From AP-15 sp963833745 (GTDB lineage: Bacteria; Pseudomonadota; Alphaproteobacteria; ATCC43930; CGMCC-115725), in the NCBI GenBank assembly GCA_963833745.1, contig CAWHZD010000008.1, positions 558,001 to 622,000 of the forward strand: a stretch of 64,000 bases of DNA. Direction: 5' to 3'. The position numbers and the translations under genes are program-made. How positions within the stretch are numbered: the stretch's first letter is position 1; every line of letters begins with the position of its first letter. The notes under the pieces were generated by a model. The model ran no database searches. It was not told where the DNA came from and saw only the letters and a program-made list of their open reading frames with translations. Below, piece after piece: positions 54,488 to 64,000 of the stretch.

Positions 54488-55629
54488 TCAAGGCCAGTTG
54501 GCCAGCGCCCACTGCACCAGACCAACCATCGGCGACCCGGCGGCGGCGATGTTGTTGTCCTGAGAGGAAAACGGGAACTGGTACTCTTCCTCTTCGCCGG
54601 AATCGACGCCGACGATGTAGGGAAACCCGTCATCCCACCAAGCGAAGAAGGGCCCGCCCGAATCGCCGGAGAGGAGTCGCCGTTGTCGGTTTCGAGCTCC
54701 TCGGCGTCGCCGTCGCCATCGGTGTCGTGGAAGCTGATGCCGCCCTGCCAGGAAGGCTGTTCGGCGTTGGCAATGGCGCCCGGATATCCAACCAAGGTCC
54801 AGTAGTTGCCGTCGTTCCAGCCGTCGTCATAGGTCTTCGTGCCAAACCAGCCGAGCTGGTCGCCCAGCGGGTCATAGAGCTTCATGACGCTGTAGTCCCA
54901 GGCCGAGACTTGATCGCTGGTGTTGTAACCCCAGTAGCTCTCAACATACGATAGCACGCCCGAGCCAAGGGTCGAGGCGCCGTTGTAATAGGCCGGCACA
55001 AAAAGCGCCATCCAGGGGTCGGATCCCCACGGGGCGACATGACCTGCGGTCAGGATCGTGTTGTGGGTCACCAGCGCCGCGCTGCCGCTCCACGACCAAT
55101 TGGGATTGGTCGGGTCGGTCCAGACAAAGATGCGTCCGATCGCCTGCCAGGGATAGCCGCTGGGATAGAAGGGTGTGCGCGCATCGTTGCCGAAGACGTA
55201 ATGCGGCCGCACGCGTCGGCCCTTGACGCGACGCAGCGTGGGCCGCACCAAGCCGGCGGACATCCGCGGCGAATAGATCAAGTCGGCCCAGTCGGGCCGA
55301 TGGGCTTCGGAAAGCCGTCTGTCGACCGCCGCCTTCAGTGTGTCATCTCGCGCAACCCGCCCGGATTCCCGGCCCGGCAAGCCCCGGACCGCCCCGTGCC
55401 CGCGGATTGACCAGGCCGCCATGTCGCCCGACAACTGCAGCGGACGGAGCAGCTTTTCCGGATGTTCGTTGCGTGCCGCTCCGGGGACAAAAAAGCAGTT
55501 GGTGGAGATCAGCGATCCCAGCGCCGCCGGCGCCGGACGCGACTTGACCTGGTCGGTGCGGCGCACCACCGCATCCGGGGTCAGCGGGGGCGGGGTCCTC
55601 GGTTCCCGGCGTTGCCACTCCATGGTCAT
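54488..55629 (-). pseudogene. Trypsin-like serine protease, frameshifted at the active-site serine
   Basis: From the ATG at 55629 (GGGAGGCTGAG upstream) the frame includes the catalytic His (ILTAGHVAPWG) and Asp (SAWDYSVMKLYD). Just after ETDNGDSSP it loses the family pattern. Another frame supplies GDSGGPFFAWWDDGFPYIVGV and ends VGLVQWALANWP at the TGA at 54488. One missing base in a CCGG run at 54666-54669 explains this. In the restored gene about 170 bases separate it from the GMC gene, while the unrestored frame would run into it. Confidence 0.8.
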
Positions 55630-55793
55630 CTCAGCCTCCCGCTCTGATGTGTTGTGGTTGGAAGGTAGAACTCTGGAACGGATCCTCGCGGCCGAATGTG
55701 AACCGCCTCACAGCTTGCAACGATTCTTTCGGGTGGCGCGGGGGGCGCCGTCGGGGCGGGGCGCGTTCGCCCGCAACAGCCGCGATCGGCACG

Positions 55794-56273
55794 TCAGATC
55801 GGGATCGCCAACAGCGTGTCGATCTGGCGGCTGTCGAGGACGACCTGCTTGCGGACAAATTTCCAGGCGGCGTCGCAGCGCACGACCCGGTCGACGTAGC
55901 GGCCGGCCGCGAAGATCGTCATGTCGCCGTCTTGCATGGTCCGCACCACCAGGAAATTCGCTTCGAGATCGAGCGTGCCCGCCGCCTCGCCGGCAATCCG
56001 GATCGACGAGACCAGATGGCGGTAACACTGCGGCTCGTAGATATTGGCCTCGCGCAGGGCGCTGACCCGGTCCTTCAGCATGTTGCGCGAGGTTGCATAG
56101 ATCAGCCCGAGCGGCAGGCCTGCGTCGTAATTCTCGGCCGAGGTGACGCGATAGAAGCAGTCCTCAGTAAAGAAACCGGGCCAGCGCTCGAGTTCGTCGG
56201 CGTCGAGGCAGTGCACGTAATCGGTGTAAAGCTGTTCGATCTCCAATCGCCGAATTACCGCCTCGAAGTCCAT
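55794..56273 (-). CDS. Aromatic-ring-hydroxylating dioxygenase, small (beta) subunit
   Basis: A 159-residue SnoaL/NTF2-fold subunit: IEQLYTDYVHCLDADELERWPGFFTEDC at the start, then YEPQCYRHLVSSIRI and EANFLVVRTMQDGDMTIFAAGRYVDRVV. It supports the catalytic alpha subunit. Its start lies five bases after the alpha subunit stop. Ferredoxin and reductase genes are absent. The flavin reductase at 58316-58819 is the nearest possible electron supplier. Confidence 0.92.
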   Translation of the reverse strand: MDFEAVIRRLEIEQLYTDYVHCLDADELERWPGFFTEDCFYRVTSAENYDAGLPLGLIYATSRNMLKDRVSALREANIYEPQCYRHLVSSIRIAGEAAGTLDLEANFLVVRTMQDGDMTIFAAGRYVDRVVRCDAAWKFVRKQVVLDSRQIDTLLAIPI

Positions 56274-56277
56274 TGTC

Positions 56278-57519
56278 TCAGAAGCCCATCAATGGGCGGT
56301 ACGCGCACCAGAAGCCGCGCACCGACGCTTCGGTCGTGCGGCTGGTTTCGGAGACGTGATCGAAGCCGCCCATTTCGAGGACCGAACACTCGTTTTCGGC
56401 CCCGGGTATGGCGCGCTGGATAAAGTTGCCAACGGCCCCGTCCTCCATCGAAACATAGCCCGCGGGCCCGACGAGATTTGCCTGGGCGAGCCGTAGCGCC
56501 GTCAACTCGGTATCGTCCTCCTCGAAACCGAGATAGATCCACTGTAGTTCGGTCTTGTCCGGCCCTTTTGGCAAGACCAGCCGCAACGCGATGCTGTTCT
56601 GGATCTGCTGCAACACAAAATTCGGGAACAATGACAGGATCTGGGTCGTCGTGTCGTCGCCGAACTCCTCGGTCATCGCCAAAAGGCCGGGATCGGCCAA
56701 CCGGAAATTCTCGCGTAACGACGGAATGCCGGCATAGAGCTGGTCCGAAGTTTCAGCACCGACACGGTCGATCTTGTTGCGGGTGTAGCTCGCGTGATGA
56801 GCGCCATTTTCAGCGATATCAACCCCGCCTTCCGAGGTCAGCCGCGACATCCGAAAGGTCGTGAAAAAGCTGTGCAACAACGTCGCATGATAGGTGTCGC
56901 GCACGTTCTCGAAATAGAGCTTCCAGTTGTTGTGCAGGATCTGCGAGGTCGTTCCCAGGACCTTGGGCTTGCCGTGCAATACCCGATGGATTCGCGACCC
57001 GATCAGATTGCCGATGTAATCGCCGAGCGGCGGCGCATCGCTCGACAACGTGCCAAAGACCAGATCGCCGAACTGGTCGACGCGCAGCTTTTTGAGCCCG
57101 TGGTCTTCGAGGCGGAAACTCGCCGGCATCCCGCCCTTCCCCGCGATGCCGCGGCGAAACGCGACGCTGTCGAGGTTGCCTTCGAGGTCGTAGCGCCAGG
57201 CGTGGTAGACGCAGGTCAAATTGTCGGCGTGCCCGCGCCGCTTCAGGCAGACAAGGTTGCCGCGATGGGCGCAGCGGTTGACCATCGCATTGAGCGCGCC
57301 GTCATGGCCGCGAGCGACGATGACCGGCGTCTCGCCGAGAAAGGTTGTCAGATAGTCGCCCGGCTCGGGCAACTCGTCGGCGAGGGTCAAAAACTGCCAG
57401 GTCGGCCCGAGAAAGATCCGGGCCAGCTCGTCGCGGTAGATCTCTGGGTCCGAAAACACCCGGTAGGGCACGCGGGAATTGCCCTCGGCGGGCCATTTGA
57501 GTGCTGATCGCTGTTCCAT
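56278..57519 (-). CDS. Aromatic-ring-hydroxylating dioxygenase, large (alpha) subunit
   Basis: A 413-residue Rieske non-haem iron oxygenase. The [2Fe-2S] ligands are Cys83-x-His85 (NRCAHRGN) and Cys103-x2-His106 (CVYHAWRYD). The mononuclear iron site is ENVRDTYHATLLH (Asp208, His211, His216). I chose the ATG at 57519, which has GGAG seven bases upstream. The aromatic substrate is unknown. With the beta subunit it would form cis-diols or hydroxylated products of aromatic acids or similar compounds. Confidence 0.95.
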   Translation of the reverse strand: MEQRSALKWPAEGNSRVPYRVFSDPEIYRDELARIFLGPTWQFLTLADELPEPGDYLTTFLGETPVIVARGHDGALNAMVNRCAHRGNLVCLKRRGHADNLTCVYHAWRYDLEGNLDSVAFRRGIAGKGGMPASFRLEDHGLKKLRVDQFGDLVFGTLSSDAPPLGDYIGNLIGSRIHRVLHGKPKVLGTTSQILHNNWKLYFENVRDTYHATLLHSFFTTFRMSRLTSEGGVDIAENGAHHASYTRNKIDRVGAETSDQLYAGIPSLRENFRLADPGLLAMTEEFGDDTTTQILSLFPNFVLQQIQNSIALRLVLPKGPDKTELQWIYLGFEEDDTELTALRLAQANLVGPAGYVSMEDGAVGNFIQRAIPGAENECSVLEMGGFDHVSETSRTTEASVRGFWCAYRPLMGF

Positions 57520-57550
57520 CTGGTTTCTCCGCTCCAGCATGCTCACAGAG

Positions 57551-57893
57551 TTAGCAAGATTGCGCCTTCGCTTCGAGCGAACCGCCCAGCTCCCGGCGTT
57601 CGGCCATGATCAGCTGTCTGAAATCGTTCGTCGATGCCGTGCCAATCGACAACGTCGACCTTGTAGGGTAGGTCGCTTTCGGTGAACGCCTCGACCATCC
57701 CGGCGATTTCATCAAGGGTCAGGCGCCGGCCGGCGTCGATCGCCAAGTCGAGGTCGGAAAAAGGCCGCGCCCGCCCGGTTGCGCGCGAGCCGAACACCCA
57801 TGCCGTGCTGTCCTGCGGCAGATGCGCGGCAAGGATGCCCCGGACCAGCCGGCGGTGATCCTCAGGTAGACCGACAGCGGCGGTGCGGCTCAT
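57551..57893 (-). CDS. MNT-type nucleotidyltransferase (antitoxin of a HEPN-MNT pair), C-terminus frameshifted
   Basis: The minimal nucleotidyltransferase motif GS-x10-D-x-D (Gly35, Ser36, Asp47, Asp49 in VFGSRATGRARPFSDLDLAI) is intact. After GIDERF the given frame reads an atypical tail (TADHGRTPGAG) and stops at 57543. Removing one T from the TTT there gives RQLIMAERRELG, the normal family end, and a TAA at 57551. It overlaps the HEPN gene by four bases. In this system the MNT protein adenylylates and silences the HEPN RNase. Confidence 0.8.
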
Positions 57894-58294
57894 GCGAGCC
57901 GCCGGAGCAATTCGGCATGGAAGTTTTCGGCCTCTTCCAGAAACGCCGGGATTGCGGCGACGACCGCGGCGTCCGCGTCGGCGTCGTAGGTATGGCTGGT
58001 GCGTGCTCGCATTTCGCGAAAACGGCGCCAGTCCGGCCAGCCCCCGCGCAACAGCCCCTGAGCCGCTCCGGTGCGGATCAAATCGGCAAAAGGCATGCGC
58101 TCGACCTCGTCTGGCGACGCGGCGGTTTCTTTCAGATAGCGCCTGAGCATCCGATGGCTGAGCTCATAGGTGAACTCGAACCGCTGGATCAACCCGTCGC
58201 GAACCTGCTCGTCCATCGGCTCGCGCCGATGACGAGCAAGGCCTTCGTGCAGCCGCCGCACCGCGTTGCCGAGTGGCGTCGCATCAGGTTTCAC
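57890..58294 (-). CDS. HEPN-domain protein (toxin of a HEPN-MNT pair)
   Basis: A 134-residue helical protein of the nucleotidyltransferase-substrate-binding type. FEFTYELSHRMLRRYL opens the core. The RNase motif RX4HXY is present as Arg96 to His101 and Tyr103 (MRARTSHTYD), matching active HEPN toxins. It is translated first, and its stop overlaps the MNT start. It lies between the dioxygenase genes and the flavin reductase. Confidence 0.88.
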   Translation of the reverse strand: MKPDATPLGNAVRRLHEGLARHRREPMDEQVRDGLIQRFEFTYELSHRMLRRYLKETAASPDEVERMPFADLIRTGAAQGLLRGGWPDWRRFREMRARTSHTYDADADAAVVAAIPAFLEEAENFHAELLRRLA

Positions 58295-58315
58295 GGCGCC
58301 GTCCGAACGGCGGCC

Positions 58316-58819
58316 TCAACCGCCGTAAAACACGTTGTCGCCCAAATCCTTCATTTCGAGGATCGCGGCGTCGGGGCGGCCGGTGACCGGTTTTGGCAGA
58401 TGCGCCTCGACGACCTCGCCGACGACGATGTGGTGGTCGCCCTGCTCGACGACGCTGGTGACCCGGCATTCGACCGCGGCCAATGCCGCGTCGAGGATCG
58501 GCAGGCCGTTTGCACCCTTGTGGATCGTCTGGCCCGAGAGCTTGCCGTCTTCGAGCTTGGTCGGCTTGAAAAACGTAAAGGCGACGCCCTTGGCCTCCTT
58601 GCCGAGCATGTTGAGGGTGAAGTTCTTGGTGTTCTTGACGATCGGGTAGGCGCCCGAATCGGTCTTGACCCCGACCACGACGAGCGGCGGGGCAAACGCG
58701 GTCTGCGTCACCCAGTTGACGGTGGCGGCGGCGACGTTGCCCGCTCCGTCATCGGCGGTCAGCACGTAGATCCCATAAGGGATCATGCGCAGCGCCGTCT
58801 TTTTGGCGTCCTGGTCCAT
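58316..58819 (-). CDS. Flavin reductase family protein
   Basis: A 167-residue FMN-binding split-barrel protein: PYGIYVLTADDGAGNVAAATVNWVTQTAF, PPLVVVGVKTDSGAY, NTKNFTLNML and later GDHHIVVGEVVEAH. Such proteins supply reduced flavin to oxygenases or act as small reductases. The start ATG follows GGAGG. It is 22 bases upstream of the HEPN gene on the same strand, in a series with the dioxygenase. Confidence 0.9.
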   Translation of the reverse strand: MDQDAKKTALRMIPYGIYVLTADDGAGNVAAATVNWVTQTAFAPPLVVVGVKTDSGAYPIVKNTKNFTLNMLGKEAKGVAFTFFKPTKLEDGKLSGQTIHKGANGLPILDAALAAVECRVTSVVEQGDHHIVVGEVVEAHLPKPVTGRPDAAILEMKDLGDNVFYGG

Positions 58820-58959
58820 CGTTCGGCCTCCTCGAATATCGTTTTCGATCGGCGCCGATCATAAACCGGGAACGGGCCTGCGATGAACCCCCGTCGAAGA
58901 AGGGCTCTGCTGTCCTGGTTCCGCAATTCTGATGATTGAGCGAGCCCCCCGGCGAACCA

Positions 58960-59020
58960 CCCCGGCGCAGGCCGGGGCCCATTTCTGCCATGGGTACCGG
59001 CCTGCGCCGGTACCATGGTA
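58960..59020. repeat. Palindromic repeats CCCCGGCGCAGGCCGGGG and GGTACCGGC-CTGC-GCCGGTACC
   Basis: Two palindromes lie back to back; the second (58993-59014) is a perfect nine-base stem with a four-base loop. They are downstream of the large repetitive gene's stop and may act as its terminator, although there is no T-run. Confidence 0.7.
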
Positions 59021-59065
59021 GATTCACGAACTTCCCGGTCAGAAACCGCTCGAAGCTGCGCCGGT

Positions 59066-62000
59066 TCAGCTGATGAAGAACAGCTGGTTCGCGGCGGTGA
59101 TCGTCGGCTCGCCGGTCAAGGTGGCGACAAGGTGCGAGGTGCCGCCGCTGCCGGTGGTGCTCGAGAACAATTCGCCGTTCGCCGTGTCGTAGGCGAGGCG
59201 CTGGCTGGTGTTGGCAAAGGCGCCGGTGGTGTTGGCGGTGAACAAGGTCGCCGCCTCGCTCGACGAGATCGCCTGCGGGGTCGTGGTTCCACCCGTCAGA
59301 CCGAGGCCGAAGTTCGAATTGCTGAACACCAGCTCGTTGGTCGAGGACGCACCAAAATCGGCGATCGTGTTAGTCGCGGCGGCCGCCGAGCCGAAGATGA
59401 ACTGGTTGGTTCCGGCCCCGCCGGTCATCGAGGTGGCGCCATCGGCATAAAAGACGTCGTTGCCGGCACCGCCGGTCAAGACATCGGCGCCGGTTCCGGC
59501 ATGAACCACGATCGCATCGGCCGAGGTCAAGGTCGAGCCGCTGACCGTATTGCCGGAATTGCCGTCGTTGACCGTGATTACGCCGGTGGTGCTGGCGAAG
59601 TTCGCGGTCGCCAAAGCCAAGGTGTTGGCAGCACCATTGGCGAGCCCGATCGTCGTAAAGCCGGAGACATTGGTCAGACTGTCAGTCCCGGTGCCGGCAA
59701 AGTCGAGCGTCGCCGAGCCGCTGCCGGAGAGCGCCCCGCTGACGGTGACGCCGTTCACGGTCAAGGTGCTGCCGAACTCGGCGGTGAAGGTGGTTGCGGC
59801 GGCGATTGTCAGGTTGCTCAGCGTCCCCGATTGATCGAACCCGGTCTCGATCACGCCCGAGCCCGATGTCGCCAGGGTGCCGCCCGAAACCTTGCCGCCG
59901 TCGAGCACGAGCGAGCCGGACACGGTCAGGGTGTTGCCAAGTGCCAGGACCCCGCCTCCATTCACGGTGATGCCGCCGGCGTCGGACGAAGCCCCGGTCA
60001 GGGTCAAGGTACCGGTGCTGGTCCCCGAACCGCCGGTCAGGTCGATGGTGCTGGTATTGCTGAGCGACGCCGCGGTCACTGCCGTCGCCGCGGTAAGGCT
60101 GCTGTTGCCGATATCGAGAAAGCTGCCGTTGGTCAGGGCGCCGCCGACCGTCAACTTGCTGCCGCCGTTGGTGAATTCGTCGATTTCGACTGTCGCATTA
60201 TTGGTGAAGCCGACGGTCGTCGTCAACACGGCGCCGTTTTCGAGGACGAACGTGCCGGCGTTGGAGGCCAGCCCGGTCAGCGCGCTGTTGCTGGTCAGCG
60301 CGGTGCTCAGCGCCACCAATGCCTTGGCCCCGTTCAAGGTCAGATTGGCGCCGCTGCCGATCGCGGTGATGCCGCCGCTCTTGTATTCCAGCAGCGCGTC
60401 GCCCGACAGATCGGCCGTCCCGGTCCAGGTCGCCGGCGCCGCGGCGGTGACGTCCAACGTGGCCGCGGCTGTCCCGCCGGTCAGGTCGATCGTGCCGGTG
60501 TTGGCGAGACCGGCCGCGGTCACAGTTGTTGCCTTGCTGAGGCTGGTGTTGCCGACCTCGAACGTAGCGCCGTTGGTCAGGGTGCCGCCGATTGTAAGGC
60601 TGCTCCCGCCACCGCCGCCAAACCCGGTGTCGATCTCCACGAAATCAGTGTTGCCGAACGCGCCGGTGACTTTCAACGCCGCTGCTGCCGTCCCGCTAGA
60701 CAGCTCTAGGTTGCCGGAATTGGCGATCGAGGCGGCGGTGACCGTCGTGGCCTTGGTGAGGTTGGTGTTGCCGATATCGATATTGTCGAAGCTGCTGTTC
60801 GTTAGAGTTCCGCCGATCGTCAGGCTGCTGCCGCCGCTGGTGAATTCGTCGATATCGACTGTCGCGTTGTTGGTGAAGCCGACGGCAGTCGTCAGCGAGG
60901 CACCGTTTTCGAGACTGAGCACGCCGGCGTTGCTGGCCAGCCCGCTCAGCGCGCTGTCGCTGGTCAGTGCGGTGCTCAGCGCCACCAGCCCCTTGGCCCC
61001 GTTCAGCGTCAGATCCGCGCCGCTGCCGAGCGCGGTGATCCCGCCGCTCTTGTATTCCAGCAGCGCGTCGCCCGATAGATCGGCGGTTCCGGTCCACGTC
61101 GCCGGCGCCGCAACGGTGATGTCCAACGTTGCCAAGGCGGCGGCGCCGCCGGTCAGATTGATCGTCCCGGTGTTGGCGAGACCCGCAGCGGTCACCGTCG
61201 TCGCCTTGGCGAGGCTGCTGTTGCCGATGTCGAAGGCAAAACCGCTGTTGGTCAGGGCGCCGCCGATCGTCAGGCTGCTCCCGCCGCCGCCAAAGCTGTC
61301 GATCTCGACGAAATCAGTGTTGCCGAGCGCGCCGGTGACCTTCAACGTCGCCGCTGCCAGTGCCGCTGGTCAGCTCGATCTCGTCGGAGTTGGCAATCGC
61401 CGCCGCGGTCACCGTCGCCGCCGTGGTGATCCCGCTGTTGCCGATATCGAGAAAGCCCATGTTGGTTAGGGCGCCGCCGATTGTCAGGCTGCTGCCGCCG
61501 CCGCCGGATGCGTCGACATCGACGGAGCTGCTGTTGGTCAGCCCGACGGTGGTCGTCAGCGAGGCGCCGTTTTCGAGAGAGAGCGTCCCAGCGGTGCTGG
61601 CGAGCCCGGTCAGCGCGCTGTCGGTGGTCAGCGCGGTGCTCAGCGCCACCAATGCCTTGGCCCCGTTCAAGGTCAGATTGGCGCCGCTGCCGAGCGCGGT
61701 GATCCCGCCGCTCTTGTATTCCAGCAGCGCGTCGCCCGACAGATCGGCCGCCCCGGTCCATGTCGCCGGTGCCGCCGCGGTGATGTCCAACGTCGCCAGG
61801 GCGGCGGTGCCGCCGGTCAGATTGATCGTGCCGGTGTTGGAAAGACCCGCCGCGGTCACGGTCGTCGCCTTGGCGAGGCTGGTGTTGCCGATGTCGAAGG
61901 CAAAGCCGCTGTTGGTTAGGGTGCCGCCGATCGTCAGGCTGCTCCCGCCACCGCCGCCAAAGCCCGTGTCGATCTCGACAAAATCGGTGTTGCCAAAGGC

Positions 62001-64000
62001 GCCGGTGACTTTCAAGGTCGCCGCCGCCGTCCCGCTGGTCAGCTCGATCTGGTCGGAATTGCTGACCGCCGCCGCGGTCAGTGCCGCCGCCGCGGTGATC
62101 GTGCTGTTGCCGATATCGACAAAGCCCTTGTTGGTTAGGGTGCCGCCGATCGTCAGGCTGCTGCCGCCCATGCCGGACGCATCGACATCCAAGGTGCCGG
62201 TGTTGGTGAGTCCGACGGTGCTGAGGACCGCACCATTGGCTTCTGCGAACGTGCCGGCGTTGCTGGCAATGCTATTCAGGGCGCTGTTGTTGGTCAGTGC
62301 GGTGCTCAGCGCCACCAGGGTCTGGGTGCCGCTGCGCGAAATCTCGGCGCCGCTGCCGATCGCGGTGATCGCGCCGCTGGCGAATTCCAACAAGGCGTCG
62401 CCGGCCATGTATATCGACCCGGTCCAGGTCGCCGGCGCCGCCGCGGCGCTGTCCAACGTCGCCCTGATCCCGGTGCCGCCGGTCAGGTCGATCGTGCCGG
62501 TGTTGGCGAGGCCCTTTGCCGTCACCGTCGTCGCCTTGGTAATCCCGGCGCTGCCGATCCCGATGGTGCCGCTGTTGGTCAGCGTGCCGCCGATCGTCAG
62601 GCTGCTGCCACCGCCGCCTGTCGCGGAGAACGAATTATCGACGTCGAGCGTGCCGCTGTTGTTCAGCGCGACGGTGGTGGTCAACGCGCTGTCCGATAGA
62701 CCAAAGGTGCCGGCGTTGTTGGCGAGCCCAGTCAGCGCGCTGTCGCTGGTCAGCGCGGTGCTCAGCGCCACCAGCGACAAGGCGCCGTTGAGCGAAATCT
62801 CGGCGCCGCTGGCGATCGCGGTGATCCCGCCGCTGGCAAATTCGAGCAGCGCGTCGCCCGACAAAGCGGCGGTTCCGGTCCAGGTCGCCGGCGCCGCGGC
62901 GGTGCTGTGCAGGATCGATTGGGCAGAGCCGCCGGCAATGTCGATCGTGCCGGTATTGGCAAGACCGGCTGCGGTGATCGTCGTTGCCGCGAGGGTTCTG
63001 TTGTTGCCGATATTGATTTGGCTGCTGTTGGTCAGCAAGCCACCGATCGTCAGGGTGCTGCCGCCGTCGTCGGAAAAATCGGACTCGAAGAAAAAAGAGT
63101 CGACATCGAGAGTGCCGCTGTTGGTCAAGGCGGTGGTGGTGGCGAGCGAAGCGCCATCCGTGAGGTCGAAGGTTCCGAGATTTTTACTGAGCCCCGTGAG
63201 GGCGCCGCTGACGGTCGTGTTGGTGTTCAGCGCGACCCGCGCTCGCGGCCCGTCGAGAGCCAGGCTGGCGCCCAATGCGATCGTCGTGACGCCGCCGCTG
63301 GCGAACTCCGTCAGCGCGTTGCCGTCGAGATCCAGCGATCCGGTCAGGCTCGCCGGTGCTGCCGCGCTGATGTCCAAGGTTGCCCGGCCGGCGTCGCCGC
63401 TCAGATCGATCGTCCCGGTATTGCTGAGCGCGCTGGCGGTGACTTGCATGGCCGAGCCGCCGCCCCCGATCTGGACGCTGCCGCTGTTGGTCAGCCCCCC
63501 GTCGATGGTCAGGTTGCCGTTGTCGATCGACAAATCGCCGCTGTTGGTCACCGCTCCGCCGATCGTCGGGCTAGCGCCGTCGATCGAAAAATTGCCGGTG
63601 TTGGTCAGCGCCCCGCCGAGGCGCAGCGTGCCGCCCTCGACCGAGAGCTGGTTATGGTTGGCAAAGGCGGTGGTCGTGGTAAGTGACGTATCGTCGAGAT
63701 CGAGAATGCCGCTGTTGCTGGCGAGCAGGGTCAGCGCGCTGTTGCTTGTGGTCGCGCTGCTCAACGCCACCCAGGCGCCCGGGCCGTCAATCGAGAGTTC
63801 GGAGTTCACCGCGATCGCGGTGATGTGGCCGCTGCCGAACTCCAACAGGGTGTCGCCCTGCAGATCGTAAAATCCGGCCAGTGTCGCTGGCGCGGCGCCG
63901 GTGATGTCCAGTGTCGCCTTGGCGGTATCGCCGGTCAGGCTGATCGTGCCCATCGCAGCGTTGCTGAGCCCGGTCGCCGTCACCGTCGTCGCGGTGGTGA
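59066..64000 (-). CDS. Giant repetitive beta-strand surface protein, 3' part, one frameshift
   Basis: The minus-strand frame enters from beyond 64000 and ends at 59066. It is built of long repeats (seven in the window, about 460-670 bases each) with VALSTALTSDSALTGLASNAG, then SSLTIGGTLTN, DIGNTSLAKATTVTAAGL, LTGGTA and TWTGTADLSGDALLEYKSGGI. The last 150 residues contain an RTX-like VLTGGAGNDVFYADGATSMTGGAGTNQF-type segment and end QLFFIS, as in type-I-secreted proteins. A single extra base near 61360 shifts the frame between 61314-63983 and 59066-61345. It is probably an adhesin or biofilm matrix protein. Confidence 0.82.

Noticed and set aside
61360..63870. 836-codon plus-strand open frame opposite the repeat protein
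   Set aside because: Its composition mirrors the repeats on the minus strand, which end in a plausible secretion-type C-terminus.

Overview
The window is GC-rich chromosomal DNA from an alphaproteobacterium. The order ffh-rpsP-rimM-trmD-rplS-leuC-leuD-leuB, the long-form dCTP deaminase, the HrcA/CIRCE-controlled groESL and dispersed palindromic repeats of the TCATTGCGAG and CCCGCGAAAGCGGG types fit Rhizobiales/Rhodospirillales-like soil bacteria. I would not name a genus.

Layout. 1-6.1 kb: core operon for SRP, ribosome/tRNA maturation and leucine synthesis. 6.2-19.2 kb: accessory metabolism, namely a CXXCH secreted protein, two aldo/keto reductases, a distant EpmC-like HExxH protein, a lone Tat-exported solute-binding protein, a secreted protein with a broken paralogue fused to an IS4 remnant, and a minus-strand operon (SDR, 54-residue ORF, orphan molybdenum-hydroxylase large subunit, aldo/keto reductase). 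19.5-24.1 kb: one chromosomal gene cut into three pieces by two IS1595-family copies, the first of which carries an IS256-family element; both IS1595 copies and the IS256 element have 8-bp target duplications, and removing them restores a continuous 346-codon frame. 24.2-26.3 kb: groES-groEL with CIRCE operator and terminator, followed by a possible structured RNA.

26.7-33.8 kb: alpha/beta hydrolase, DUF192 protein, CPA1 Na+/H+ antiporter with cyclic-nucleotide domain, PEP-mutase/isocitrate-lyase family enzyme, an unknown protein and a TPR protein. 34-41.5 kb: an NO/low-oxygen flavoured island (membrane protein-nsrR, group III truncated haemoglobin, DUF6522, CBS-BON remnant, a MocR regulator divergent from AhpD-like/cupin/MOSC genes, two FNR/FixK-type boxes, a GH15 remnant, a small membrane protein and DUF488). 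41.8-48 kb: ogt with a second identical-looking IS256 element just upstream, a decayed region with a thiolase remnant and orphan BrnA, a thiolase/Zn-ribbon OB pair and an IS110 element. 48-59 kb: dcd, DUF302, ferritin-like, GMC oxidoreductase, trypsin-like protease, ring-hydroxylating dioxygenase, a HEPN-MNT toxin-antitoxin pair and a flavin reductase. 59-64 kb: the 3' part of a very large repetitive, probably type-I-secreted surface protein that runs off the window.

At least five otherwise convincing genes between 44 and 62 kb carry single-base frameshifts. This is either real decay or assembly/sequencing error, and it affects how those entries should be read. No CRISPR array, rRNA or tRNA was recognised.
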